A DNA stretch of 64,000 nucleotides from Guyanagaster necrorhizus (GCF_019112545.1 NW_025064921.1:186001-250000), one strand, 5' to 3'; positions 10,613 to 22,670 are shown, numbered from the stretch's first letter. Notes: generated from the sequence alone by a model not told the origin. Made by a program: numbers and translations.

Positions 10613-11196
10613 ATGTCGTCAATAGTATCGACGTTGTCCGCGACGCCTACAAGCACGAGCACGAGCACATCATCCACGGACCACCGGCCGCTTATCGCAG
10701 GCGTAACACTAGCTGCCATCGGCGTTTGCGTCATCATGATAATCATCTTCCTCACTTTCCGACGCAAATCCCCTGGCACAGACTCAGACGGCTACGTCTT
10801 CTCCAGCCGCGCCGCCACCGTCGTCGACCGCTCCCACATTGCCTCGCGGATAACACCTTTTGGCTCACCAGGCGGGGAGACGCCACAGTTTGGTGCGTAC
10901 TAAACCCCCCGCGTTGTCGGCCTTGTTGACTGAGAAGGAGGGCTGCTGCAGTGCATACACCGGGCGCGAACATGCGCATCGCAAACCGGAGATCTGACGG
11001 GGTGTGGACGTTCTCTGACCCTCGAGCGCCGTTCACACCTCGAGGCGTCGGGGACCTGGATCAGGCGCTCTGGTCCCGCGATACGAAGGGATTCCGGAAG
11101 GGCGCTTTTGACGCATACGAGTTCGAGCCCGACCCGAGCGTGCTGCCTCCTCCGGCGTATGCGTATGGAAACGAAGATAGATACCTCAGGCAGTGA
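10613..11196 (+). CDS. Small single-pass membrane protein
   Basis: Two exons, 10613-10892 and 10952-11196, with a 59-nt intron (GTGCGT donor, CTGCAG acceptor, branch-like TTGAC) give 174 residues. Layout: Ser/Thr-rich N-terminal stretch (about residues 2-24), one membrane helix (ITLAAIGVCVIMIIIFL-like, about residues 29-48), then basic residues (FRRK) and a cytosolic tail with proline-rich and aromatic patches. Such short type-I-like proteins with a mucin-like outer part are frequent in Agaricomycetes and mostly unnamed. No signal peptide is evident before the Ser/Thr region, so the orientation (Ser/Thr part outside, basic side inside) is inferred from charge. Function unknown. Confidence 0.65.
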
Positions 11197-11630
11197 TCAG
11201 TGACCCTGCCGCTCTACTTGCCCGTTTATGATGAGGGGACTAATTTATGATTTTTATGACCGGATTTATTGTTACCCTTCACTTGCATTGTCGCTTTCGT
11301 TTGCCATCTTGCTTTCTTGTTTCATTCAATATTACTTGTTCATCGCATCGGGGCAGATTTAAATAATTTATATTTCCATCGAGGCACCTTATTTTGCAGC
11401 GAGCCGCTGGGAGGAACTCTTTTTCTTGTTACGACTGGCTGCTACCGTCAACTATCCCATTGCTGGCATCCATCCCCAGTAAATTAATATTACGTGACTT
11501 TCCGATAGGCAACCTGGATACAGAATGAAACTCGGGCGTTCGGCAGGACCTATCTTTTCGCCAGCCTTTCATGACGTGAATACAAAAAACCGACAGCAAA
11601 ATGAAGGGTTGTACTAAGAAGAATTGCATA

Positions 11631-11726
11631 AGGCACTACCAGGGTTCGAACCTGGGTTGTGGGAAGAAATTCGAACAGCTGAACAACGCATCAAAATCCC
11701 AAGTGCTACCACTACACCATAGCACC
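11631..11726 (-). tRNA. tRNA-Gln (anticodon TTG) with intron
   Basis: Read on the minus strand it folds as a full cloverleaf. The acceptor stem pairs GGTGCTA with TAGTGCC (two G-T pairs), with T at position 73. The D arm is GTGT/GCAC with loop AGTGGTA. The anticodon stem TGGGA/TCCCA encloses TTTTGAT with anticodon TTG. The T arm is CCAGG-TTCGAAC-CCTGG. An intron of about 25 nt sits after position 37, the normal nuclear site. A-box (GGTGTAGTGGTAGC) and B-box (GGTTCGAACCC) promoters are intact. Anticodon TTG reads CAA glutamine codons. Confidence 0.93.
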
Positions 11727-12132
11727 ACTGATAAGTTTCTCATGTAAAATAGGACTAGAGATCTGGAGCTTCAACAAAGTAGGGCTAATAATTCCTGATC
11801 CCGCTAATAACGTGTTCTGGTCATGAAAGGGTACTGCTTCAGTAGGTTAATAAATATTTTGTAAAATCCGGCCCGCTCATAGTGGCTCACTGGCATCTAA
11901 TGCCTCTCTATGTAGAAAGTCCACCAATTCTGCAAATACTCATGTACCACCTGAGCGTGAGGCAGAGAAACTCCCCTCTTAACAAGTCTGAACACGTAGC
12001 TGGATGTGATGAGAAAGAGGAGATTCTGTGAAAGATCTAGTATGAGTTGGCATGTCTCCGAAAAGTGCTTGATTTATTCACATTTATTCATAATAAACTA
12101 ATGTTAATAACTTGCTATTTTTTTTATAGACC

Positions 12133-12433
12133 TACATTAGGCCGCGAGCAAGACAGAGCCACAGCTTGGTGGTTACTTCTCGGTGGTCTTGTGACGCATC
12201 GAATATGCTACACTTTCTTGGGACCAAGACTAGTTTCAACCCAACCTAACACGTTGCTAGCAGGGCGGACTATTTTTGTCTTGATTGGCTTACAGATCAC
12301 AGCAAATGTTGGACTCGTTCTTTGGCACGCGAGTGTTTTGAGTAAAGCTTCCAGGAGCGGAGAAAACGTATCTACCCCTTCTTCTTGGATAAACACTCGG
12401 TTCATGGATTCTCGCACAGGTTCACAGCAGTGA
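12133..12433 (+). CDS. Possible membrane-protein exon
   Basis: After an acceptor-like TTTTTTATAG the frame reads TLGREQDRATAWWLLLGG, then two hydrophobic stretches (RTIFVLIGLQITANVGLVLW region). This looks more like membrane protein than random sequence, but no start, partner exon or family was found. It may be a remnant. Confidence 0.2.
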
Positions 12434-12439
12434 GAGCAT

Positions 12440-13926
12440 CTTTTCTGCATGTCGTAAAGGAAATAAGTTTTCTTCTCCTCACAGCACCCACTTTGATGGA
12501 TTCTTGCCCACCCACCACCACCATCATCATCGAAAAACCGACTTTGGCATTCCTGGCGCCACCCAGTCCTGCTGTGTGTGTGTGGCGCTATTCACTATTG
12601 TGTTCCACACATACAGCACCTTCTCGCACGTTCGTTGCTGTATCTGTATCTATGTCGATCTCAAAACCCCCGTGATGGCCGTTGAAAACTTTACCTTCTT
12701 CTTCTTTGACGACAGGATCCGTCACCCCTACGCACTATTTCTCCTCTTCAGGAGTTAAGCGGGTATATGCGTTTTTGCAGATGGCCCCACATATCTGTTC
12801 CGCAGTTATTACGACAGGGCGGGATACTGGTTCGCCGCCTTGGCTATCTGGGACGTAGTTATGACAAGGCGTGAACAAGACGAACGGGATGTGTTAAATC
12901 TTGCTCGATGTACCCATGAGGAAAGCTGAAGAGATTGTGTGGAACTCGGGAACAGACAGAGAAAAGCGTGATTGTGGTGGTCTTGGCTGTCATACGGCAT
13001 GGGCGAGTTGTTATTTCTGACGCGTTTTCTGGATGACGTTACTTGACACTTGCCCTTCTTGAGGTGTAGTCGCGTTATCTGCTTCCCTGAACATAGGCAG
13101 GACATTTTCGATCTCGACGTTTTTGGCTTCCTTCATACTAGTTGGCAGTCAAGATGCGGACCATTGCAAGCTCAGGTGATAAGAGGATAACCCGGTACCT
13201 CTGAAAGCTCAGCTCGCAATTTACCAGATCTTGAAGGGCCGTATACTCCTGAATGGCGCCAACTTGGAACCCCAGCTTACAATAACTTCCAACTCTCCAT
13301 ACTCGGATACAACCGGGCCCGGCCATTTCTTCAAATTTCCTTTTCTTGTGCGCCAAATCGGCAACTCGGCAGCGATGACGTTGTTGCTTTTACCGCCATC
13401 CAACCCTATCATCACTAGCATGGGCAAAGCGGTGAACCTGGCCCACCGCGGGTATGCTTCTTCCAAGTTCATCATGCCTGACGTTTGCTATGATTAGTAT
13501 CGAAGTGCTATCATTCCTCAACCTAACCCCAAGCTATGTCAAGACGTTATCACAATGGTTACTATAGTATCGACGCCACGAAGGGGGAGGAAAGGGGGGG
13601 ACCGTAACCGACCGCTCTCTTCTTCCAGCATCAGAGGGAAATAGGGTCATGTCAGGCCAAGAAGCCTGATCATGTCAGATGATGGATATTCTTTTCTCTC
13701 CTAGACCTCAGTTGCACTTTTATTCCTTCCTCTCCTTCCATTCTCCCTCTGTCTCGTCATAAGTGTTCGGCTATTTTTGGGTTGCCATTTTATCTGCTGT
13801 GACAACAGCCCGAATATCACTTCTCCTCCTTGATCCTTTCCAGGATACCAGGATATCGTACTCTGTATGTGTTGGGGAAAACCGAAGCTCGAGTTACAGC
13901 CCCGCCCTCGAGTTGCATAGGGCTTT

Positions 13927-13964
<38 letters not shown>

Positions 13965-14218
13965 ATGGTCTAGACCGAGTCTCCCCGAATTTGTCAATAG
14001 ACAATAATTCGCCTCTTGCTCCTTAGCCACACCAAACACTGGCGTTTCTCTGATGAAAATGCTGTCACGTATGGTTCATATATGATGTCCAAGGGGGCCC
14101 TTATCGTGTGATTCGTTGCTCACGCGGTTTTCGAAGCCAAGCATCCGCGCGGTTTTCCACAAATCATCACCATCACGTTCACAGCGCTATAAGAATTCGA
14201 CCTCAGACACGCACCCAA
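12440..14218. other. Intergenic stretch upstream of ceramidase
   Basis: Several open frames occur on both strands (for example 12809-13105 and 13221-13475, minus strand) but none shows splice support or a known motif. It includes the trinucleotide repeat at 13927-13962. The last few hundred bases are presumably the ceramidase promoter; no clear TATA box was identified. Confidence 0.4.
13927..13962 (+). repeat. (TAG)n microsatellite
   Basis: About twelve tandem TAG units, uninterrupted. It lies about 260 bases upstream of the ceramidase start codon. Confidence 0.95.
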
Positions 14219-17200
14219 ATGGCCGTTATCAGCTCCCAGGCAGACTTGCTGGACACCCTGAACTCGTTGTGGAACGCTATGGTTGGGTTTTTGTGGTATT
14301 TGGCTGCGTTGCTGGCAGTTTCTGGGAGGAGTGGCGATGTCGTGGCGGGTCAGTACCTTCTGGGTCTAGGTGCGTCTCTCTTTCCTTTCTCTTCTCTCTT
14401 TTTTCGCTGGCTAAAATGAATGTGTAGGCATTGCTGATATCACTGGGTACGTCGCTGGCTGGCTCTCGGGCTGCTCATGTTGGACTGGGCTGATCGTGGG
14501 GACAGTCCTATTGTGGAAACCAATATGATGGTAAGCAGGGGGGGGGGAAGCTCTTCAAGTCGTTATCCGTCCATCTAGCTGAGCGGGAAATTGATTGTAG
14601 GGTTATGCGTCTCTAGCGCAAACGGACACTGGGCTCCACATGCGTCAGTTCAGCCGTGTGTTTATCGTAGCCGATGCATCGGATCCTTCCAGTCGAATTC
14701 TGTTCATTAATTCCGGTGAGTTACTATCACTTCAACTGCGTGCTGGGCGGGTATATACGGCCCCTTGGTTGGCTGAATTGCCGGGCGATGATTGCCAGCG
14801 ATGATACAGTAGCACGGAGGTGTCCCATTAAGTGCCTGGGTAATTTCGTGGTCACCGGATCGAGGAAGCAGATGGGTGGAGGTACCATCATCTAGTTTTG
14901 CCTCCGTGCTTCGATGGATTTTCAAACTGTCTTGCTATTGCGTGAAGCACGGATCATTGATGATATCTCCCCCCCACCCCCCCCCAAAGAAAACCAAAGC
15001 CCTAGCTTTTCCTGTTTGAAGAGATCTGCGCAGCAAATCTAACCTGATTTTCATTTCGTAATAACAGATATAGCCATGGGAGATTCTGGCGTTAGACGCT
15101 CGATCGTCGCGGAGTTGACTGACTTGTATCCGGGCGTTTACACCAACGAGAACATAGCGATGATAGGTACTCATCAACACTCCGGCGTCGGGGGGTATCT
15201 GGAAAACCTCCTGCCTCAGATAACGTCCTTGGGTTACGTTCCTCAGACAGCGGACGCTATCGTGACCGGTACTGTCCTCGCGGCGCAGCGTGCTCATGAT
15301 AGTTTGGCGCCCGGCAGTTTAAGCCTGGGAAACACCACGGTTTTGGATGCTAACATCAATCGATCGCCTTCTGCATATCTGTTCAACCCCGCGGAGGAAA
15401 GAGCGAGGTATGAGTACGACCAGGACAAGGATCTCACCCTCCTGCGTTTCGATGATGATTCGGGTACAGCGAGAGGTTTTCTCAGCTTCTTTGCTGTCCA
15501 CGGCACGAGTCTCTATGAAGTATGTCTGGCCCAATTCCGGATTTATCTCGGTCGTGTATTCATTTCTTTCCCACGTTCATAGAACAACACCCTTGTCAGC
15601 TCAGATAACAAGGGAATGGCTGCATACCTGTACGAATCTATGGTGGAACCTGATGCCATGCCGGGCAACGCGACGTTTGTTGCTGGGTTCACACAGGCCA
15701 ACGTGGGCGACACCAGCCCCAACACGTGCGTTCTTCTCTGTCGCATTTTTCGTTCCCACCCCCCTGCTAGACGTGTTCCATGCAGGCTCGGCGCCTTCTG
15801 CGAAAGCCCAGGAGAAGACTATGATGGTTTGCCTTGCGACTTTGATCACTCGACCTGCGGTGGGACCGTGGAAGACTGTCATGGACGGTAAGCGCTCTCT
15901 GAAAAATGCATCATTATCATCATCCCTCGAAGAGGTTCCATACTAACACATCTGAGCGCTTAGGGGACCGGGATTTCGCGTGTCTGACTTTGAGTCCAAT
16001 AGAATCATCGGCGAAAAGCAGTTTGAGGGAGCTCTCACCATCATGGATGGAGGCACTTTGGCGCCCGTCAGCGGTTCCGTGAGGAGTGTGCATGTCTACA
16101 TGGATATGTATGCGTGCATCTTTTCTTTTCTTTTTTTTTTCCTCCGACTGGTTCTGATGTGCTTTCTTGAGGGCAAACCATACATTTACCTTGCCAAATG
16201 GGACCACTGTACAAACGTGTCCCGCTGCTATGGGTGCGTCTGCTGGTCTTCCCACTATTGTGGACAGAGTTATAATTGGCTGTCAATCACAGGATTCTCT
16301 TTTGCGGGAGGCACTACGTGAGCGGCGTAATGCGAGATCTTAACTTAGTTATCTGCTCACTAGGTATGGTATGGTCTAGCGACGGACCCGGCGCTTTCGA
16401 CTTTATCCAAGGAGATAACTCGTCAAATACGCAGTACGTCCGGTCATTGATGCAGTCAAAAGTCGAGATTTATCCTGCCTGGCATCTATTTAGGAATCCA
16501 TTCTGGGAGCTCGTAAAAGGTTAACTTGTGGCTTCTTCGCTAAGCGTTTGTGAGATGAGTTCGATTGACGGGGGGTGCTTTTTTTTTTTTTTTTGAATTG
16601 TAGATTTCGTGACACCTGCACCATCGCAGGCCCAAATTGATTGTCAGGATCCTAAGCCAATTCTATTGAACACGGTGAATAATATGGGCTTTCCCCAAGT
16701 AATGCGATGCGGTCGGATCTTTTTTTACTAAATATCAGTTTGCAGGGTTACGCTCATTTTCCGTATGAATGGTCTCCTAGCACCGTCGACATTCAGATGC
16801 TTCGCGTAGGGAATTTTGGTGAGCTGCTTCTCCCCTTTCGAAGCGATAACAGCAGCCATAACTGATCAAAATCGCGTCGAAATCAATTTAGTGATGCTCA
16901 TCATGCCAGGTAAAGAAAAATTCACCCGCCACCGATGTTAAACCTTATGCTATTGTTGCTGATAAAGACATATCACAGGTGAATTGACAACTATGTCCGG
17001 AAGAAGAATTCGGTTCGCAACAATTCATCAATGAATTATTATTGCTGGGGTTCTTTTTTTTGATATGGGTGTGTTTAATTTTAGGGAGGCCATCCGGGCG
17101 GAACTGATCGCCTTGGGCATTCTGGGCGAGGACGCGTATGTGGTCATCGCTGGGCCCGCTAATACGTATGCGCACTATGTGGCTACGCGAGAAGAGTATG

Positions 17201-18175
17201 GCGCACAGCGGTATGAAGGCGCTTCGACGATTTTTGGACAATGTGAGTTGGGGGGGGGGGCCGTTTGAGCTCTTTTCTTAGTTTTGTATAAGTGGATCGA
17301 TCTGACGCGGTTACGTTGGCCCCCAGATACACTCGAGGCCTATATCGACAGGTACACGAGTCTAGTTCCATTCTTGGGCGAGTCGCCGTCGGGAACGCCA
17401 GCCTCCGATGCAGCCCCCGCCGAACAGACCTCCAAGGCTATTTCCCTGCAGGTGTGTGTGGTGTTTTTTTTTTTCTAGATTGACGGTATCCCCGTTTATG
17501 TTATTTATCTATCAACTCTATTGTAGACCGGTGTCGTTTTTGACGCCGCCCCGATTGGAAAGCAGTTCGGTGATGTCTTGGCTGACGTGGGCGCTTCATA
17601 TGTGGTTGGGGATACTGTCACGGCCCAATTCGTAGGCGCTGATCCAAGGGTAAGTAAGACATGAATGCCACTTTCTCCTCGTGATATCGACTGGGAAGTT
17701 CATCACTGTTTTATCGTAGAACAACTTGCGACTTGGAAGCACGTTCCTCACGGTTGATCAACAGGTCTCGGGTCAATGGGTGACTGTGAAGTCTGATGCT
17801 CATCCTTCGACGACGCTCAAGTGGAATAGAACGAGTACCGTGAGTTCCGTGTATCGAAATAGACGCAATTGAGATGGATGGTTTTTTTGGCTGTTTTGTT
17901 AGATCCTTGGCACGAGCACGGTGGACATTTCATGGTACGACCCTGCTGATCGTGGTGAACTCCATGACTGATCGATTATTTTTTTTTTGTTTACGTTAGG
18001 ACCATTGAAAGTGGGACGCCCGGTAAGGCTCTAGCATGCTTTTTTATTGATCGAACTCCTAATTGACCTCATTCCAGCTGGAACGTACCGTATCGTTTAT
18101 TATGGCGATTCGAAACCGCTGATTGGCGCTATTTCCTCATTTTCCGGGATCTCGTCGACCTTTACGGTCTCATAA
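14219..18175 (+). CDS. Neutral ceramidase
   Basis: Hydrolyses ceramide to sphingosine and fatty acid; a secreted or membrane-bound family. Spliced by hand into 23 exons: 14219-14369, 14428-14446, 14506-14530, 14601-14715, 15068-15519, 15583-15725, 15786-15887, 15964-16107, 16172-16233, 16293-16317, 16380-16433, 16494-16519, 16604-16698, 16746-16818, 16892-16909, 16979-17012, 17085-17242, 17327-17451, 17527-17649, 17720-17839, 17903-17934, 18000-18022, 18078-18175. Total 2,217 nt, 738 residues, in frame throughout and within the usual family length. An N-terminal hydrophobic stretch (FLWYLAALLAV) acts as signal or anchor. Zinc and catalytic landmarks known from the bacterial enzyme are present: GTHQHSG, AVHGTS, QANVGDTSPN (nucleophile serine), MPGELTTMSG and NTYAHY. 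The C-terminal part is the expected Ig-like domain (TIESGTPAGTYRIVYYGD). Confidence 0.93.
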
Positions 18176-18430
18176 GTGTTGTTGAGTATCGACCTTGATG
18201 TCCTGCATGTCTTTTATGTATAGTGTACGGTGTTATCGATTTGTTACCTTTCTGCTTCTTATACACGTTATGACTGGTCTAAATGCGGCCCTCGGACTGC
18301 CTCGAGGTCAACATGAGTCCGAAGCGCATGATGGCCTATTAAGGGCCAACAAGACGATGATGGGGGCACGTAAGTCTCCCCTCCCCCTCCTCCCTCCTCG
18401 CTCACATTCTACATCGAACTACTATAATTC

Positions 18431-19033
18431 ATGTTTCGCAATTTTTCCAGCCAACTGGCCGCTGCGGCCGTGGGAAACAACAAGAATAGCGATGGAGACA
18501 AAAAGACGATGTCTCCGACCCTCCGGTCCGATATATACACAGCCGTTGATCAGGCGAGTTCGTGGCTGGCTGGTGGGAAGGGAGGAGGAAGCTTGCCTGG
18601 GGATGGGATGTCATACGGGGCTGTACTAGCTACGATCCAGAAGCACTTCCCTGACACGAAGATTGGAATCGATTCGCTTGGGAACACGGAGAGTGAGGTC
18701 GCCATTGTCGTCGGAGGCGTCACGAGCATGGTTCTCGAGATGAGCAGATGGGAGGGCATGGCAGGAGGAATGGCGATGAAGACTTGGGTAGACGCGCTCG
18801 GGGGCGCCTATGCTAGGATTGGAGACGATGATGGATCGCTGAGGAAGGCCACGATCGCCAAGGGGATCACTAGAGGGATTAACCAAAACGCAGATGTGTC
18901 GCTGATGACCAAGGAGTTTACGGCAAAGATTCAGATCATAACTTGTTTGAAATCTCGTGGGTGCTTTTTTTTATTTTTTATTTTTTATTTTCGAGGAGAG
19001 ATTTCCACGGTCCTGACGGTTGCGTATTATTAG
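18431..19033 (+). CDS. Hypothetical protein, Gly/Ala-rich
   Basis: The open frame carries a protein-like stretch with periodic Gly and Ala (LAAAAVGNNKNSDGDKK, then SSWLAGGKGGGSLPGDGMSY and VGGVTSMVLEMSRWEGMAGG). No family recognised. Translation may start upstream: a strong donor GTAAGT at 18370 and acceptor TTTTTCCAG ending at 18450 define an 81-nt intron joining a preceding piece (frame IKGQQDDDGGT) to this one, but I could not complete a first exon with a start codon. The 3' end is also uncertain: a T-rich tract at 18966-18995 looks non-coding, so the true end may lie near 18955. It sits about 250 bases after the ceramidase stop, same strand. Confidence 0.45.
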   Translation: MFRNFSSQLAAAAVGNNKNSDGDKKTMSPTLRSDIYTAVDQASSWLAGGKGGGSLPGDGMSYGAVLATIQKHFPDTKIGIDSLGNTESEVAIVVGGVTSMVLEMSRWEGMAGGMAMKTWVDALGGAYARIGDDDGSLRKATIAKGITRGINQNADVSLMTKEFTAKIQIITCLKSRGCFFLFFIFYFRGEISTVLTVAYY

Positions 19034-19469
19034 TCATTACCAGGGTTTATGGGGTGGGAAGCGAGGAAGCGCGTCGGGCAGAGGCATCATTGAGCTCCAA
19101 GTTCATCTAAATTGAGCTCCGTACACACGAGGTTATGGTATATATGTACAATAAATGACTTGCTGTTACGAGAAAGTGATGATAGTGTAAATACGATGGC
19201 TAAGATCCCAGTTAAATTAGAAAAATAATAACTCCAATAGCAAAAAAAAACAAAAAAGCGGCGATGATGATAGAGAGATATCTGCAGGGGTAAAAGAGAT
19301 TCACAATTTGATACATTAATCAAGCGGCGACCCAACTTACGCTATTACAGCAAGATGTGGAATGAAAATCCGACAAGTTTACAATGGATTAATACATTTG
19401 ATTTTACCTTGAAAACAAGTCAATCGCAGATCAGCGACGGCGGCGAGTAATGAAGAGGGAAGGGGCGAC

Positions 19470-21165
19470 TCACAATTGCATTTGGTAAGTCTGGCTCATG
19501 TAATTTGATAACTCCGTTGGGAAACAAACAGATGTTGGCGAACTTGATCCAGGGGTGGAATGATTATCGAAGACTTCACGGGGACTGGGTGCGGTCTTCT
19601 CGACTGAGCTTCTGTCAGAGTGAGGGGGAGTGGAGGAGAAGCCCCAGGCAGCGTCGTCGAAGGGGGCAAAGTCGTACACAGGGTGGCTCTCATGCTTGCC
19701 ATACTCCATCATTTCTGTCGAGTCGTCGGTACCGAAGCAATCGGTCGGCACGGTATCGAAAGTGAATGCAAAGTGCGGAGCAGAGAGTAGTGCGGGATCG
19801 CTCGCGGAATGTCCGGCGGCGGGATAGCTGAACTTGTATATCGCCGAATAGAGAGTTCTAGAAGAGTGGGTGGTGGTGGTTTCCACTATGTCTTGGCAGA
19901 TAGTGTATTTCGTGGGGTCTGTATATGAGCGTGTTTTAGAAGGGATACTAAAGCGAACAGAAGAAGAGAGGTTTGAAACCTACCGGAGCTGTCGGATATG
20001 GTCTTCCAGTAGCCTGGTGCTAGCGGAGTGGTATAGAGAAGAGCACCATCGGTACCGGGTGCGGCTTCTATAGGTGGCGTATCGCGTAAAGTCAGGTTTG
20101 TCATCTCTGAAAAGACAACAATCCCGTCTGCAACGACTGTAAAGTTCGAGTTCGCTTCGATCGGAGAGCGGGACAGGAAGGTGAGCGTAGGGTCGATGGC
20201 GCGGATGGGCCTAGGGTCGTCGGAGATCCGTCTTGCGTTGTCCGTGATGGCGGATGCGGATGCAGATGCAGATGCAGGGGCGGAGCCGTGCCTGTGGGTG
20301 GCATGGTCGGGGAGGATGTCGATGCAGTAAGTGTGCTGCCGCCCAGCACTACCGGCGGCGGTGCCGTTCTGCTTCTCGCTGGACGGGAACCCGAAAGAGG
20401 CTACCTCATCTGTAGGCGTGATTGGCACGCTCGCGCTTCCACTCGATGAAGCAGAGTCGCAATTAAGCGAGGGGAGACCGTGGTGAGAGCCATACTGAGA
20501 GCGAATCAGTGAAGACGAGACCAGTCGACGACACGGAGAGAGGAGATCCATGACTTGAGAATGCATCAGTTGGAGAATTTGCATGGAGTGACTGCTACAC
20601 GTACGACGCTTGCCTGTGCAGGTCTCCCTGAGCTGTTGGAGGCGGCTCCCAACTTGCTTGGCCGTCCTCCGTCTCCCAGTCTTCCGGAAGATGTATTCAG
20701 ATATGAAGCGGTTGCGCATGGGGAAACGACCTAGGAGTCGCGTCTCCCTCGAATCGTCTGGTTGGTACTGCTCCAAGCCTAAACGAACGCACATCGTTTG
20801 TTAGTGCAATTTGCAACCGGGCGGCGTTAGAGCAGCTGACTACCTTCTATTAAAGCGGCCTCGAGCTCTGCGGGCCAAACCATCTCCCCCCCTCGCAATG
20901 TCTTCCAGCTCTTTCGTCCGTTATAGATCGTCTGGAAGACCTCCTGGGCACCGGTGTTAGAGCCGGCCTTGACACAGTCGTTCATATTAGCTCGAGCGTA
21001 TCGGGTGGTAGGTGAAGAGGACGAAGCCCTTGCGTGAGAAGGCCAGACGGGCGTAGACGACCGCATTATAACGGTGGTGTATGTAACGAGTGAACGAGGG
21101 AGGAAAGGAGTGTGAGTGTTGGGCCTTTTGAAGGAAGAACAAAGGCCGCAGATTGATCTTCGCAA
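19470..21165 (-). CDS. TEA/ATTS-domain transcription factor
   Basis: Exons on the minus strand: 21165-20844, 20778-19984 and 19885-19470, introns of 65 and 98 nt, 1,533 nt in frame, 510 residues. The TEA DNA-binding domain lies near residues 83-160: a first helix around MVWPAELEAALIEGLEQY, then RNRFISEYIFRKTG and RRTAKQVGSRLQQLR, the recognition-helix motif of TEAD, Tec1 and AbaA. Intron 1 splits the domain, and the splice is confirmed by restoring its continuity. The C-terminal two thirds are Ser/Pro/Thr-rich with an Ala-Ser run near residues 285-292, likely a regulatory or activation region. Fungal relatives control conidiation or filamentous growth; the role here is unknown. The start is uncertain: ATG at 21066 is an alternative and an upstream frame ends at 21172. 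Confidence 0.85.
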
Positions 21166-21171
21166 GGAGCG

Positions 21172-21588
21172 TCATAGTGATAGTTGAAGGCTCTTTAATA
21201 CCAAGCTTTCTCGGTTCACATCAGTGTACCGCATCGGGACGTCCGAGATCTCGTAAACATCCAGCGCTTGTCCTACAGGAGTAAAGTGACTGGGGGGAGG
21301 GGAGCTAAATTTCTCTTGCCGAGCATAGGCATTCTGATCAGGAAGGTGTCCATTTAGAGGCGTTGCCAAAAACGTGGCAAACTGTTGCAAATCAAAGCCT
21401 AACAAAATCAGCCCGTCAAGTTCGACCTCGCTCCCCCTTACCACTGATGCTCCTCGCTGTTTCGAGTATGCTTTACCCCCCCCCGGGGGGCTTGGCTTGC
21501 TTTCCCCCACTCCGTCATGGTATAGTAGGCAGAATAAGGTGGAAAACCCGGGAGGACCCGCGAGCGATACGTGAGCAGGTCCCAACAT
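21172..21588 (-). CDS. Hypothetical frame directly upstream of TEA gene
   Basis: Minus-strand frame whose last part reads naturally (PLNGHLPDQNAYARQEKF, then PVGQALDVYEISDVPMRYTD). It ends 6 bases before the TEA frame begins. It could be a 5' exon of the TEA gene joined by an intron starting at the GTATTA near 21199, an upstream regulatory frame, or a separate small gene. No family recognised. Confidence 0.3.
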   Translation of the reverse strand: MLGPAHVSLAGPPGFSTLFCLLYHDGVGESKPSPPGGGKAYSKQRGASVVRGSEVELDGLILLGFDLQQFATFLATPLNGHLPDQNAYARQEKFSSPPPSHFTPVGQALDVYEISDVPMRYTDVNRESLVLKSLQLSL

Positions 21589-21748
21589 TGCAAAACCTCG
21601 TGCACAGCTCCGGTGATGGACAAATCCCTGAAATCACATCAGCAAACAAGACAAATTCGGCATGGAATGAAGGTGGTGTGACTGTTTGTTTTATCTTCTT
21701 CCGCGCTGATGCACTAATGTTTTCCGACATTAGGTGTCCAATCGATCA

Positions 21749-22259
21749 TCAGTCGATCAGCAATCGTATCCGGTAACTTAGGACTTCATGGGGGGAAGGA
21801 GGGCGACGCGTGCCTTCGATATAGTCGCCGTACGCGTGCAGTTGGGGGCTATCGAGCTGGGCGCGACACTCTGGGTCTGGGAATACGCCTTGAGGTACCG
21901 GACCCACGGGAAGTGATTGAGACCACACGTTCAAGAAGACGTGGTGAGATACAGATTTGCATCTTATGAATCATCGTGAGCTTTGGGACATGATGGAAGT
22001 CAAGAGGTTCAAAAACATTGTAGCAGGTTTCTAAAACATCCTCGATCAAACCAGACGTATGGATGCCTTTCATATACAGGCGCTTATGTGTGGTTTTTTT
22101 ATGGATGGAGATGATCAGGACAGGATGTGTTTGCCGCCAATGTGGGAGGGAATGTTCACACACACCAGATCCGGTAAAGCTTCCGTAGTGGACAAATGGC
22201 GAAGGCCCATCCACCGCTGCCAGCATGTTTGCCTTCGGGGTTATAATGGGGCCTGACAT
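21749..22259 (-). CDS. Hypothetical spliced gene, minus strand
   Basis: The first exon from ATG at 22259 (ITPKANMLAAVDGPSPFVHY) runs to a donor GTGTGT near 22171. A middle piece after an acceptor near 22083 can be read as PVYERHPYVWFDRG. The last piece, from about 21957, reads HHVFLNVWSQSLPVGPVPQ and ends at a stop at 21749. The first and last parts look convincingly coding. The middle junction does not resolve cleanly with GT-AG rules, so the exact exon set is open. No domain recognised. Confidence 0.4.
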
Positions 22260-22428
22260 TGCAAGATCTGGCTTCGACCGACCGATTTAATGGGAAACAT
22301 TGAATAGCGCACACATAGAGTTTTTGGGCGCTTACAGGTCGGCAACCCATCTTCGAAGAACACGGGGGGTCCCATGACGTTGTCCGACCGGCAAGGCATA
22401 TTAGAGGCACTTTGAGAAGCGTGACCGC

Positions 22429-22444
22429 CCCCCCCCCCCCCCCC
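22429..22444 (+). repeat. Poly-C tract
   Basis: Sixteen C in a row followed by further CCCA units; length is prone to sequencing error. Confidence 0.9.
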
Positions 22445-22630
22445 ACCCACCCAACCCCCAGATGAGATACGGAAATTATCAAACAGCGTAACGGTTCGCG
22501 AGATCCATGATTCGCTTCGATTCGAAAACAAAGATCTCTCAACTTCGAGGTCCACGGGCGCCAAAAAAAAAAAGGAAGAACTCTGCAAAGTCGAATACAC
22601 CGCACCGCATGATGCCGGCTTCACTTTTCT

Positions 22631-22670
22631 TTCCTTCCTTCCTTCCTTCCTTCCTTCCTTCCTTCCTTCC
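22631..22670 (+). repeat. (CCTT)n microsatellite
   Basis: About ten tandem tetranucleotide units. Confidence 0.95.

Noticed and set aside
18195..18629. Plus-strand frame with an apparent signal peptide (FVTFLLLIHVMTGLNAALG)
   Set aside because: Its second half is the shadow of the better frame at 18431, and the splice at 18370/18450 keeps the wrong frame.
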